64,000 nt of DNA, from assembly GCA_020746105.1 (NCBI GenBank), contig CM036620.1:4517803-4581802 (forward strand). The letters run 5' to 3'. The position numbers and the translations under genes were made by a program. Every line of letters begins with the position of its first letter. Positions within the stretch are counted from its first letter, which is position 1. Below, piece by piece: positions 1 to 11,628 of this stretch. Under the pieces are notes generated by a model, which was not told the DNA's origin, ran no database searches, and saw only the letters and a program-made list of their open reading frames with translations. The stretch comes from Trogon surrucura (lineage: Eukaryota; Chordata; Aves; Trogoniformes; Trogonidae).

Positions 1-1500
1 GAAAACGAGCCTTGGGCAGGCGTGCGATTCGACTAGACTCTGACTTCTCTCTTCTCCTCCTGTATTTTCCATATGCTTTCTTTCCTGCTCTTTTTTTTTT
101 TTTTTCCCTACATTCTTCCCTCAGGGCACAACAGCTTTTAGTTACAATGAGAACTGACACATTGCGAAGGTGCTGTGTTTTCCAGCCTCTTCCCATACTC
201 ACTCCGAGTTGGGAGCAAAATGTTCCTGGTGTGCTGCCAGCTGAACCTCTCGCAGTGCTACAAAGCTGGCTCCCTCCCATGCGTGTACTCCAGGGATGCA
301 CTCCCACAGCACGGGCTTTTTGTCGGCTATTTCCTACGTGGCTGGCCTCTTCTTCCCTTCCGGCACAGGACTGAGCAATTATAAATCAAACCGCTGAGAA
401 AAATTGTCCTTAAAGACCAGAGGTAGCAAATCTGTTTATGACAACCCGCGTCTTTCTGGAGAAGGTGGCAAAACCTTTACGGAGTTCAAAACGTACCTGC
501 TGTTGCCTTGTAATTAGCGTGGCAGGTAGACCTATTTGATATAGGGAGATAATTGCAGTGGTTTTTTGGATGGGTTGGGATGAAGTATCACTTTATTTGA
601 ATTTTCTTTCAGTTTCAGGATTATGCAGGGTTCTAGCTATCATCTGCTCATGTTAACCAGGCAAACCCAGACTCTCTTCATTACGATATATTACAGAAAG
701 ACTTAAGACTTTATTCCACTGTATCTTTTGGCCTCTCTGTTTAGCAGCTGTTCACATCTTTTATTTTAAGCTTTGTGGGCTTGTAACTTGACATTTATTT
801 GTGAAGACCAACAGATGCTGTCTATTACCCTGCTTTTCTTTTAAAAGTACTTAAGTCTTTCAATGTATTTTAATGCATTTTTAAATATTTTTTTTTCTCA
901 AGTGTATTCTGAAACTGTGGAAATACTCCCGCTTTCAGCATTACTCGGCAAACAGAAAAATTGCCTTTTATTTTTTGGGGAAAAAAGGTAGGGTAGAAAC
1001 AGCAAATAGAACACAATGAAATGCAAATGCTTTGCTCATGTGAATGCTAATTTGTAGGTTTAAATCATGAGGTATTGGCCCAGTTTCTGTCTTAAAAATT
1101 AGTTTCCTTTTAATATAAAGAGACAGTAAGATAAAACGTTTCATGGTGTTTGTCAGCGAAGGGGAAGGCACAGAGCTCAAGGAGAAGTGTTATATAACAT
1201 GTCCTATAAACACTTCTGTATTTATAGTACTTTATTAGTACGTCTATCCTCCTTTTGCTGCGATTGCAAGCCTGAAGATTTATCCCTTATATAGCAGACA
1301 TGCAGGGCTTTACTTCAATGTTTAGGCTCTCCCAGCGTGTCCTGTTTTTGGCTATGAGCTCAGAGGAGGGAGTTCAGTTCGCAGAAGAGTTGAGTCCTGC
1401 AGCTTTACTGAACTTTCTGTTGCAGAAGCAGCTTTGTCTCAGATGTTGAGATATTTTGAGATCAGTTTAACCGTTTTTTCTCGACTAAAAGAACATGGCA
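1..1500. other. intergenic, no gene seen
   Basis: AT-rich noncoding sequence. The only structured item is a pyrimidine tract with about 16 consecutive T near positions 91-106. Open frames here are short, lack any recognisable domain and have no splice-site context that would support an exon. Confidence 0.6.
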
Positions 1501-1503
1501 GAT

Positions 1504-1562
1504 GGGTTGGAATAAGATGATCTTTAAGGTCCTTTCCAACTCAAACCGTTCTATGATATATT
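1504..1562 (+). repeat. CR1 LINE 3'-tail fragment
   Basis: The stretch reads as the terminal 60 bases of an avian CR1: a degenerate 'GGTTGGAATAAGATGATC', then 'AAGGTCCTTTCCAACTC', then 'TTCTATGATAT'. CR1 copies are typically 5'-truncated, so a tail-only remnant is usual. It is diverged from the consensus I remember, so it is an old copy. Confidence 0.8.
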
Positions 1563-4500
1563 GAAAGTTTTTTGTTGAATCCATGTCTTCAGGTGTGTTG
1601 TTTGTATATGTGCAATAAGATGAAAGAAAATGCAAGCCTGGGAGAAGCAGTTCTAATGTTCTCTTCCAGGCCAGGCTGGGAACAGCCCTGCTGTGTCCAA
1701 GCAGGACCTGGAAGACGTTTCATCTCTCAGGACTCCACGCGTGTGCTTGGGGTGTAGCGATAGAGCAGGCACTTGCTGCCACACACCAAGGCTGTGGTAA
1801 GCAAATGACACTGTCCTAACAAGACCACTCTTCCACCTCCCATGGGACCCTCAAAGCTGAGCTGACAGGGGCTCCTGGCAGCACTACCCACAGTGGAGCA
1901 GCCCAGCACTCCCAGTTCCATTGCAACACCAACACAGTGGGACACGTGTCTTCATTGTTGGCACTCCAGTTAAAAGTCCTTGTTCTAGCACAAAACCCAT
2001 AGAGGTGGTTTAGATCAAAAATTGGGCTGCAGACAGTGATAGCTGAGGCAGAGGAACAATTTCTCATCTGTCCCCAGCTACTCACAGCTGCATTTACAGA
2101 AATGTCTCAGATACAGCAGAATTCTCAAGGGCTCATCTGTCTGGATCCTTCATCAAGCTACGCCCATGTCCTACATGTAGCTACTCTTTTTCATTTGAGT
2201 TTTATTCTCTTGGCTCCTAGGGATATCAGCATCTGTGACCTTTTTTGGACTTGTGCTGTGCTGGAAATCTCTGCATACTCTGTAATGCCTGTGGCCAGAT
2301 TGAAATTGTGAGAGTACGATGCTTCCCCTTAATTCTTTTAATTATTGTTTTACAAGCTTCTGGTTGCCTGGTCGGATGATGCTTTCTCACAGCCGTGCGT
2401 CAGTTCTAGCACAGCTACTTAGAGTCGCTAGGAAATTCTGCGTCACGAACCATCTAGCTCTGATTGTCCATTTTCTCACAGGAAATTCAAAACAGAGGAC
2501 ATGAATACATAAAACAAGTGTGTGTGAAGCAAAAGGGTTTTAATTTGTTCACATTTTTGATATGCATGTAATTAATTTGCTCTTTAAACAGAAGCAACAG
2601 TCCACATGAGTGTGCTTGACTGGAAATTTGGCTACTGGGAAGATGGAGGAAGGACCTGCAGCTAGATCTTACTCTTTTATGCACTTGAACTGCAGGCAGA
2701 CTGGTCAGGTTTTGACCTCCCCATCTGTTTAAATTCCTTCAAATGGGGCATCTACCAATCCATTGTTATGTTCTGATATTTATTAGTTTCAAAGCATGTA
2801 ATTAAGTCCTTATAATATGAGATTGTTGCAAGTTAAGAGCAGTGGATGAGAGGAACTGCCCTTCAATAAAATGCAAGGTGGTATTAGCATAGGAATTAGC
2901 TCCACATCTGCAGGGAAGCTATTTAAATGTAGACAAACATATATTTTATTAGCTGTTAGGTTGCCGAGGAGTCACACCAAATAATAGTAATTGTAGTTAA
3001 ATTTAGACACATACCAAGTTAGCACATTAAATAGCAGGCAAATCGATGTGCTTAGAAACTACTAAATTTATACTCAGACCAGCCTGTGCCTGTACTTGCA
3101 ATGGCAACAGTTCCAGCGCTTCTGCTGGAGAAGCACGAGGACTGCTGAGGTTACTTCTCTAAGAAAAACTTACAAAGTGCCAGCTCTGAGGGGGTTTAAG
3201 TAAATCCTAACAGGTGAGTGCCCACGGGCATTTTCTCTGTGCCGGGCACAGCCTGTCCAACATCCCCAATCAGTGTCATGAACATCAGCACCATTCCCCA
3301 CCAGGAGGTATGGCTTGAAACTCAAGCGTTGCCCTCGAGCCCCTAATTATAAAATAAAACAAAAAGCCATGGATAGCTAGAAAGGAATTCCCCTTTTGTT
3401 CTGTAAGCTGTTTGGGTCAAAGGCCCCAGAGAAATCTCAATTAATGTTATTGTTTACTGTTATTCTTGGTAGGAGATGTGGGCAAAATCTTTTCAAACAG
3501 GAAGGTCTTTTATGGCTATCTTATGAACAACTCTAATCGCATTAAGTTTTCTCCCTCTTCAAAGATCCCAAAAATATATCTGCTCACATTTAATGTCTGG
3601 ATGTGTTTGTTATGTTGATGGTCATTTACGTGCAAAACATAATTATGGGAAATTCCTACCGCTTGTGATAAAGTGCACAGAACTGGTCACCACAGCAGGT
3701 TTTTCCTCATTTTCAAGTGACCCCTGAATTATTCGGAGAAGTCAAGACCCTTCCTGGGGCAAGAGAGCTGTTTGTCAGGGATCATTTTGTTGCAAAGCTT
3801 TTTTTTCCTTACTGCAGTTCGGTCCGGAAAGTTAAGATTAATTTCTAGAGCTGCTAATCCACACTTTCTTGATCCCTTTTAGATTTTTAAACTGTCACAT
3901 ACTACTTACTTTTAACTGGAGGAACAATAGCTCCTAGCTAACTTTTGAAAACCATCTATATAGTAGCTCTGCAAATATGAAATATTGTATGACAGTGCAG
4001 AAGGCTTCAAGCCTGCTCGTTGCAGACGTACCTGGTTCCCCCACGGAAGCCAGGGAATTCATTTCTTCCGCTGGCTCTGCATCCTTGTCAGGTTTTTGTG
4101 GACTTCTATTCCTTCTCATGTTCTCCCTCTGCATGAATTTAGGGTCTGTGCCATACAAAAAGTCATTTTGGCTATGTGAGTGTTAAAGGGTTTCAAAATG
4201 TTAAGTAATAGCCTCGCTGTACAATTGTGAGGGCAAAGTGGGGACAACACAAGGCACAGAAAGCCATAATGCAGTTTTAATATGGTTGTGGAAGAAATAA
4301 CAGAGCAGCAACTAAGAGACTCAGCACAAAATGTATTTCCCTACTCTGTGCAATCAATTTGCTCATAACAGGCTGGCATTCCACTGCCCACCACTCACAA
4401 CGGAAAAGGAGGCGAAACGGGGCATTTACAAAACAGCCCAGTCTGGTAGCTTAGCTGTCAGCAGAGACACCTTTGTGGAAGAGGAGAGTCCTAGCTGGGT

Positions 4501-5305
4501 GCAACTGCATTTACTAAACACTAGAAAGACTTAGTTCGTGGAAACACAACGAGAGAAATTCTGCGCTGAAAGTGCTGAGCCCTGCTGAGTTCACGGGTGC
4601 CAGTGCTGCAGTCCCAGATCCTGCCCAGAGCTGGTCGTACACTGAAAAGGCTTTAGAAAGGTGAGTGCAGTGAAATCCTGCGGTAGATTACATGGGCAGG
4701 CACTGGAGGCTGGAATAACACAGGGAGAATGACCCTCCTTTGTTGTAAGGAATTGAACTCAAACTTATCTCCTGAAGCCCCCTTCACTTTTCTAATTTTC
4801 CCTCTGCAGTGCTGCTACGTGGCATCTCTGGTCTTTCACAACAGGCTGCCTCAGCCCTACCTGCATCTTTTGCTGCCGCCTTCAAAGTATTTCATTCTTC
4901 GCCCTCCGGGCCAGATGTGCCTACTTGGTTTTTGGTCCAAATCTCTCTTAAGATTCCAGTAGGAATCCTGTACAGCACTTGGCCTTCTTTATGAACCTTT
5001 CTAGATTTTACACTAGTGTGGAATATAGTTACATATGTAAGTTTATACATACAGCTCTGCCTATATACATTTTCATTCTTGTTTCCATTAGATTTATAAA
5101 AGCCTTCGTATTCTAATTTAGCCTGTTCAATTTTCTTCCTTTTGTTAACACTCTTGTTTACCTTTTTTTTAGTGGAAAAGAAAAATAACATACAATATTT
5201 TCAGATATGATATTTTCAGCTTGGTTTTTATGTTGTAATGTGCTAAGGGTGACTTTTTAAGCTGTATTTTCACATATAGAATTTCTTCCTAAGGAATGAT
5301 CTTGC
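1563..5305. other. intergenic, no gene seen
   Basis: Mostly AT-rich unique sequence. I see no splice-flanked coding exon, RNA gene or recognisable mobile element. Open frames of 60-100 codons occur on both strands and overlap each other, which is the pattern of chance frames. Confidence 0.6.
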
Positions 5306-5307
5306 TT

Positions 5308-5389
5308 TGGCAGGGGTTTGAACTAGATGATCTTTCAAGGTCCCTTCCAACCCCGAACATTCTGTGATTCTCTGTGATTCTGTGAATGT
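5308..5389 (+). repeat. CR1 LINE 3'-tail fragment with ATTCTGTG repeats
   Basis: This contains the CR1 terminal block 'GAACTAGATGATCTTTC', 'AAGGTCCCTTCCAACCCC' and then an imperfect microsatellite of ATTCTGTG / ATTCTCTGTG units. That microsatellite is the characteristic 3' end of avian CR1, which replaces the poly(A) tail of other LINEs. The fragment is in plus orientation and 5'-truncated. Confidence 0.88.
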
Positions 5390-8300
5390 GCTATCAAAAG
5401 ATATTGTAGGTGATGGGATCTTTGTATCTAAAAGCCTCATTAATCACAGGATCACGTGGGTTTTTTACACTTAATTTAACACAAACTAGAGCACCTTTCG
5501 AGTTGTAAAATCTCTCCCAAGAAACTGCTTAACTTGGATTTCAGTAAAAACATGAGACTAAGTTTCTGAAAAAGTACCACTTATTAAAACAAACAAAATG
5601 AAAAAAAACCAACAGCCAACCCACAGAGCATTATGACTATCCTGATAAGTAATAGTTTTTTAAGACTGTATAATTTTCAAGGCAAAATTAATTGCAGCCA
5701 TATAACTGTAAGAATATTTTTTGCTTAAACATTTAAGCTTAAGACTTCCCCTTTTTCAGTCATAATGAAAATAGTACTAATAAGTAAGCATAACTTAAAA
5801 AGTTCATTTTTACAGAATTAGCACGGGCCTCCTGTTATGTTGGAAAGAGCACAAGTTCAGCTGAAATTAAGTTTTGGGCTAAAGGGCACGTTTCTATTTT
5901 GGCTGTCCTTTAATAGCTCGCTATTAAATTAGTGTTATATAAACTGAGCTTTAGCATAGTTCTATTTTTTATCCCGTTTTACAGTGGGTATAATAAAGAT
6001 ACAGCACTTGAGGACAGGAAATAACAAAATACAAGCTGTCAGAATATGTGGCCAAATCTTCTTTTTCAGCTTAAAGTGCATCTGTGAAAAGAAAGGGCAG
6101 CTCTAGGACTGATGGAGTTTTTCATTCAGTGGCTCCGTTAGGAGAATGGAATATGAAATTTTTATACAGTGCTCAGATACCACCAGCATAAAAGCAATAC
6201 AAAAAAAAAATCCTAACAACCACATGACCCCTCTGAACGAGACCGATACTCTCATGTGTAACTACAGATCGCATGTTTAATTTCTGCCAGACACCTGCAA
6301 AAAACCTGAAAGTTTCTTACCTATGCCCTATCGTCTCCAGCAAGTGAATTGGCATCGGCATGTGTTTTGCGTTTCAGAAATCCACTGACTCCAACTTAAT
6401 GCCTTTAAAGTGTTATATTTGCACCAGTGGTAATTATTACTCTTATGTATTCTGGACATGTGTCTTCCAAAGGGTATGCTAAAGCAAGAGAAGATATTTA
6501 TGAGATGCTTATTTTGTTTCTATAATTTATTAATCTAAAAATTTTTTAAATTATTTAAGCTCAGGAGATCAGTAACTTAAGTACTAGATTTTAAAATAAT
6601 TTGAAAGAGATGGAGGGGAATATTTCATACCTTATCAGCAACAGCCATAGAACCTATCAAGCAAAAAACAACTAAAAGATATTTCTACTCAAAACCAAGT
6701 TAAGAAAAACACAGGAACAATGTTTCCTGCGGGATATTTTTTTTGTGAAAGACTCTTAATGATCAGTAACATGAAGAAAAGGTTCTTACTGGCAGATAGT
6801 GCAGTTTCCCAAAGGACTGCATGTATGTCAGTGGTTATTAAAGCCACCGCTGTCGTAAGAATGTGATATATTCGGAGAAGACTGGTTAAGAAAGAGGTGT
6901 GGTTCTTGGTTATGCTGCTTTTCTGTAATAAGACTTGTGTTGTTAGAAGAGGGCTGCAAGAAAGTGCTGTTGAATTACACTAAATCTGACGGATCTGGTG
7001 AGAAAAGCGCAAGTCGGGAACCGCGTTTTGCGTGTTTGGACTGAATTTTGCAAGAACGGCTCGGTGTCTGCATTTGCAAGCAGTGCAGCAAGGAAGGGCC
7101 ACTCTACCTAAAACAGTGACAAGTGACAGCAGTGTTTGTTCCTGTGTGAGTTGGTCGCCCAGGGCTGGTGGCTCCTGCTGCCAGGAGTTCCCTGTCCTCC
7201 CAGCTCCTGCTCACTCACTGCCCAGAAGACACAGCTGAGCTACGAATTCCACCGGCTCAGCCCACGTGGCCTCGTCTCCACTTTGGAGATCCACGCTTGT
7301 GTGCGCCTGTACGTGCACGTTCACGCGCCAGGCACCCCGCCAAACCCACACCTTGATGTAGACCTTCTCTTTCCTCTTCCACAAACCCAAGCTGGATACG
7401 ATCTTTTCTTCTGGAGCTCTTTGCCAAGCTCAGATATACATCCCGTGCTCAGTCAGAAGGGAGTTTTGACTTGAAACGGCCACGGTATGGAGAGTGATCT
7501 CGCATTCCCTATGCCTGCCGGCGTCTCTTCAGCTCCTGGCTCATCCCAGCTGCTTCCCTCCCTCTGCTCATGTCGGCAGCCTGGGGGGCACAGGCTGCTA
7601 CAGCTAGATCTGGCTCTGCTGGCAGCTCCTGCCTCTGCTGGATGCTGCTTAGCAGTCAGGTCCTGTACCTTTTCAGAATGAAGTTGAAGCTTCTGTTTGT
7701 TGCAACAGAACATAAAAGAAATTCTCTTTGTACTGTCAGCGTGCAAGCAGGCCAGCACGGTGTGGTGGAAGGGGTGTTGCTGACAGAGGGGTGAATCCAG
7801 ATTCTAAGGCAAGATGACCTGAGTGGTGGTTACTCAGGGAGCTGTGATGACTACAAGAAGTTACGTGTAAGAGGAAGATACAACAAGAGACATCAAATAT
7901 CTCAGAGTTAAAAGCAGAGTGAAACTGAGAAAGAAGGTAGTAGCAACAAGTGTGGCTAAAGCGTTGCTGTCTTTATGGTGTAGTTGTTGTAGCCCATCTG
8001 GGCTTTTGTTGGGAACAGTCAGTGATCACACATACCATATGGGCACCAGCATCTAAGCTTGGTGAGCTGGAAGTCTGAGCTACAAATTTCCGTAGAGTTA
8101 GTGGTGTTGGTATGAGCCAGAGTGATATTAATTTTAATTAGCACTGAATAAAGACAAAAATTTATAATTTCCGTTTGTTCCACTAACCCCCCCAAATTTC
8201 CCTTTTGGCTCCATATGAAAAGCCTTACATTAAATTTCCAGTAATTTTTTTGTAGAAAGAGAAAGCAGTGGAAATGCCCTTGTGTACTGGCAGAGGCATA

Positions 8301-10522
8301 CATGTTCTACAGGTAGATGTGATTACTCTGAAAGCAGTTTGTCGAACTGATAGTTTGTCACAGAAAAACATGCACAAGGCACCGTTTATACAACACAAAT
8401 TCAGAAAAGCAAACCTTTAGAGCGATGCGAAGAATTCATGAGCCACTCTCACTTGAAGTATTTTGATTTAAACCGTCTGATGGGTGACCCATAACAATAA
8501 TAAAACATCACTAAATCCAGGTGTCTATCAAACACATAACAGGGTCGCATTCTAGTAGTGCCTTCCAGGTTTTGAAGTGTCTAGGAAGAAGTGAGCTTTT
8601 CAGATTAAATCCTTATTTGGATCAAAATGAAGTACAGGGCTACAGCACATACCTGGGCTGCAATGTCATCTGTGGCCCTTCGGCCTCATGAGGATGTGGC
8701 AAGAATGTTTCGCGGCTCTTTCCTGACCTGCATGTGCACTTTTTTTTTTTCCACACAGAAACCAGGGCACAAAGGGAAGGAGGGGACGGGACCAGGGCTT
8801 GCCCCGGCAGGGATCAGGCACAGCTATGGGGTGTCCCCAGAGCTGGGGAGCTCCTCCGGGCAGCCTCAGCCTCAGCACGGGCACGTCTTCCAACAGAACA
8901 AGTATGATCATGTTGGAACAGCATGTTTTGATAATTCATTACACTTCACCTGGTCATCTCTCTGCTGAATCCTGCAGATAACATGTTTTTCTTTCAAGTT
9001 TATCTTCCAAAAAGGTAGCCAGCCTAGATTTGAAGGGAATGAGAGATGGCGAAGCCACCCTTCCACATTGTTTCTTCATATTAGATTGTAAGATTTTGGA
9101 AAGGGCTGAGTTTGAAGGTATTTATTTTCATTTTCTGTTGCCTGTGAGAAATTATTTTTCTTTGAGAGAGAGATATTGAAACCTAAGTTGAAGCACTTAA
9201 ATTAAGCAGTATGAAAATACACAAAGCCTTTCTACATTGGCTATATACGGAATTTGGCCTCTGCCTTTATGAAGACTGTGAAAACACCTAAAATGAAAGC
9301 ACCAGTATATACATAAAATAGCTCAGATTCTTTCCACCCTTGCAAATTTAAAAGCCTTCTCTGCCTTGATAAAAATCTACCTGGCTAATTAGCTTTGCCT
9401 CTTCACGTAGCACAAACTGTTAGATGAGGCAGTGACTTGACAAAAATGGTTTAAACAAAAGTGCACGTGTGTCTGTGTCCATTTCTCAGATACAACTGCA
9501 GTGTGTCAGATGCTGAGGAGGAGGATCTGTTTTGAGAACATTCGGTTGAAACACACCTGCACCCGAACGATTTCTGTCACTGCTGAGGTTGTGTACTGAC
9601 AGGAAGGAACTTATTCTTACTGCTAAAAATTAGGAAAAAATTATTATCTCTTGCTTTGTACAGTCTAATTAGCATAAGAGTGGAGAAAATTGAAACTAGC
9701 AAGACACGCTTGTTATCCTGCCGACTGGTTTAGAAGCAGGACCCAGTTTTCCTTTATTAGCTCTTCCTCAGTACAGTCTCTTGAGTTAGAAACTCTCTCT
9801 TAGATGAGAACACAGTGTCTGATATAGAAAGGCCTTGAACCTACTGGGGGTTGTGGAAAACCATCAGGGAGAAAGAACTAAGTCTTGCTGAGCGCAACAC
9901 AGAGAAGCAGCACAGTTGCTTTGAATTTCTGTAGTTAATTCCTGTTAAGGTATGCACCTCATTTCATATCTCTGGATAGATGGACTGAGCAATGTGAAAC
10001 ACGTCTTTTTCAAGATGAGCGAGCACTCCCGCAGTCTCAGTGTTCCAGCTGATCCATCAGTGTTACAGCTGGAAGGATGACGCTCCAAGATGCAGGAACC
10101 GAACTGAGCATCACTTGCTGCAAGTGCTCTCCACAGCTGTGGTCCAGACTGTGGCACCTGGAGCTAACTGGCTCCTTGATCCCCCTTCTCACGAATTCCA
10201 TCCATTCTCAGGTTTTTGGCAAATTTTATCATCCTTGTAGCTTTCAGACAGCAGTGATAATAGATCATTGCACGAATGGATTCATTGATCCAAGCCGTTT
10301 AAAGATCTGCAAAGGATGGACTTCACAGGCAGTAAAATGGGACACAGTGCTGGGGAACAGGGGAAAAGGACATGAAGTCCTTCTATATGCAAGCAACAAA
10401 ACTGATTTCTGACTGCCTTTTCAAATGTTTTGTTACAATAGAAAGGGAGATATAAAATGGGATAGATCTCAGTTGAAATGGCAAATTCAGAGCTGAGCTA
10501 GTAGAAAGGCCAGATCCACTGA
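5390..10522. other. intergenic, no gene seen
   Basis: Largely AT-rich. There are two GC-richer patches at about 7030-7790 and 8640-8900 that carry overlapping open frames on both strands. None of these frames shows a recognisable domain, and I cannot connect any to splice sites. A weakly expressed noncoding transcript cannot be excluded from sequence alone. Confidence 0.5.
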
Positions 10523-10843
10523 GGAGGGGAGGTGACAGAAGGGGCTGCATGGCTGGAACGAGTAACTCCTCTGCTTGGCTTATACGAAGCCGGCTTGTAC
10601 AGGCTTATAGAGACAGGGGGTTACCAACGTGGAGTTTGCACGATCCCCGTGCAGAGATCTAACCCTACCACGTGCTTTGAATGCAATGAAAAATGTTTCA
10701 TCTGCAAAAGCAAGCATCGTTGCAAAAAATGTGAAGGTCGGCACAGAATCCCAGTCCTCTGCAAGGACAAAATAGAAATGCAGTGTGTTACGGAGCAGGA
10801 GCTGTTGTCATCGGGATTTTTCTGCCACAGGAAGAGAAAGTAG
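10523..10843 (+). other. open frame with a cysteine cluster (possible decayed exon or element)
   Basis: I do not recognise this. The frame is open from just after a stop at 10520 to the TAG at 10841-10843. It has no ATG before the cysteine block; the first usable start is a GTG at 10532, so it is unlikely to be a complete gene. Around 10674-10765 it encodes three CxxC pairs in close succession (CFEC, CFIC, CKKC), then a GRHR and a further Cys, a zinc-knuckle-like arrangement. It could be a chance frame, an isolated exon, or a scrap of a retroelement gag-like zinc-binding region. No flanking repeat boundaries or clear splice sites support a choice. Confidence 0.15.
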
Positions 10844-11574
10844 GCAGAAAGCCTGAACAGAACTGCCTCAACTTTATTTGGGGGTGTTAAGAGATCTTGC
10901 TATGAGATCAGAACGACAGGGTGGCATGGTTTATGCAGTGGGATTCTGAGCAGGGCTTAAGAACTGATATAAAATACAACCAAACCTGAGGTATATATAC
11001 AAATGCTGATGTCCTTTTAATATCCAAAATCAGTATGTCAGGGAAAAGTCAGACAGCCGTACAATTAAGATTATTTGACATTTTTTGGAAAAAACACCTG
11101 GCCTACAACTGTATTTCTTTTCTCATCTTCACCCAAATATAAATATTTCAAATACTTGGGGAAAGTGCAAGATCATTTGGCTCCTCTGTGACAACGCTAG
11201 TTTTATTCAGTTCGGTTTTCCTTTTTTTATTATAGACTGTATATTGTTGGAGATTAGGGTTTTGGGGATAGTATTGATATTTTTCTTACTTCTGGTTCAT
11301 CCCTGAGGCTCTAATTCATTAATTTTCAGCAAGCTTCTTAACTGGCTTATCTGTATTAGGATCAGTGTGTGAAACGTTTAGGAAAAAACCCAGACCGAGT
11401 GCTGTGAAAGAAACATCTACACCCTTTGTGGGAAAAAAATGGAATGCAGGCCAGTTATGAGAAAAAGGAGGTTGTGAAGACACTTAAATGTTGCATGTAA
11501 GGTAGTAATTTCAGATGATGTTTTGCATTCATCTGATAGGCCCGCACTGGAAAGGTATTTTGCCAAGAGCACCA
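10844..11574. other. intergenic, no gene seen
   Basis: AT-rich sequence with no recognisable exon, RNA gene or repeat family. Confidence 0.55.
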
Positions 11575-11628
11575 AAGGAGGAACTATCAGTATTTGAGAA
11601 TAAGGAGGAACTATCAGTGTTTGAGAAT
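11575..11628. repeat. 27-bp tandem duplication
   Basis: Two adjacent copies of a 27-bp unit beginning 'AAGGAGGAACTATCAGT' lie at 11575-11601 and 11602-11628. They differ at one base (TATTTG versus TGTTTG). The high identity suggests a fairly recent local duplication. Confidence 0.9.
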
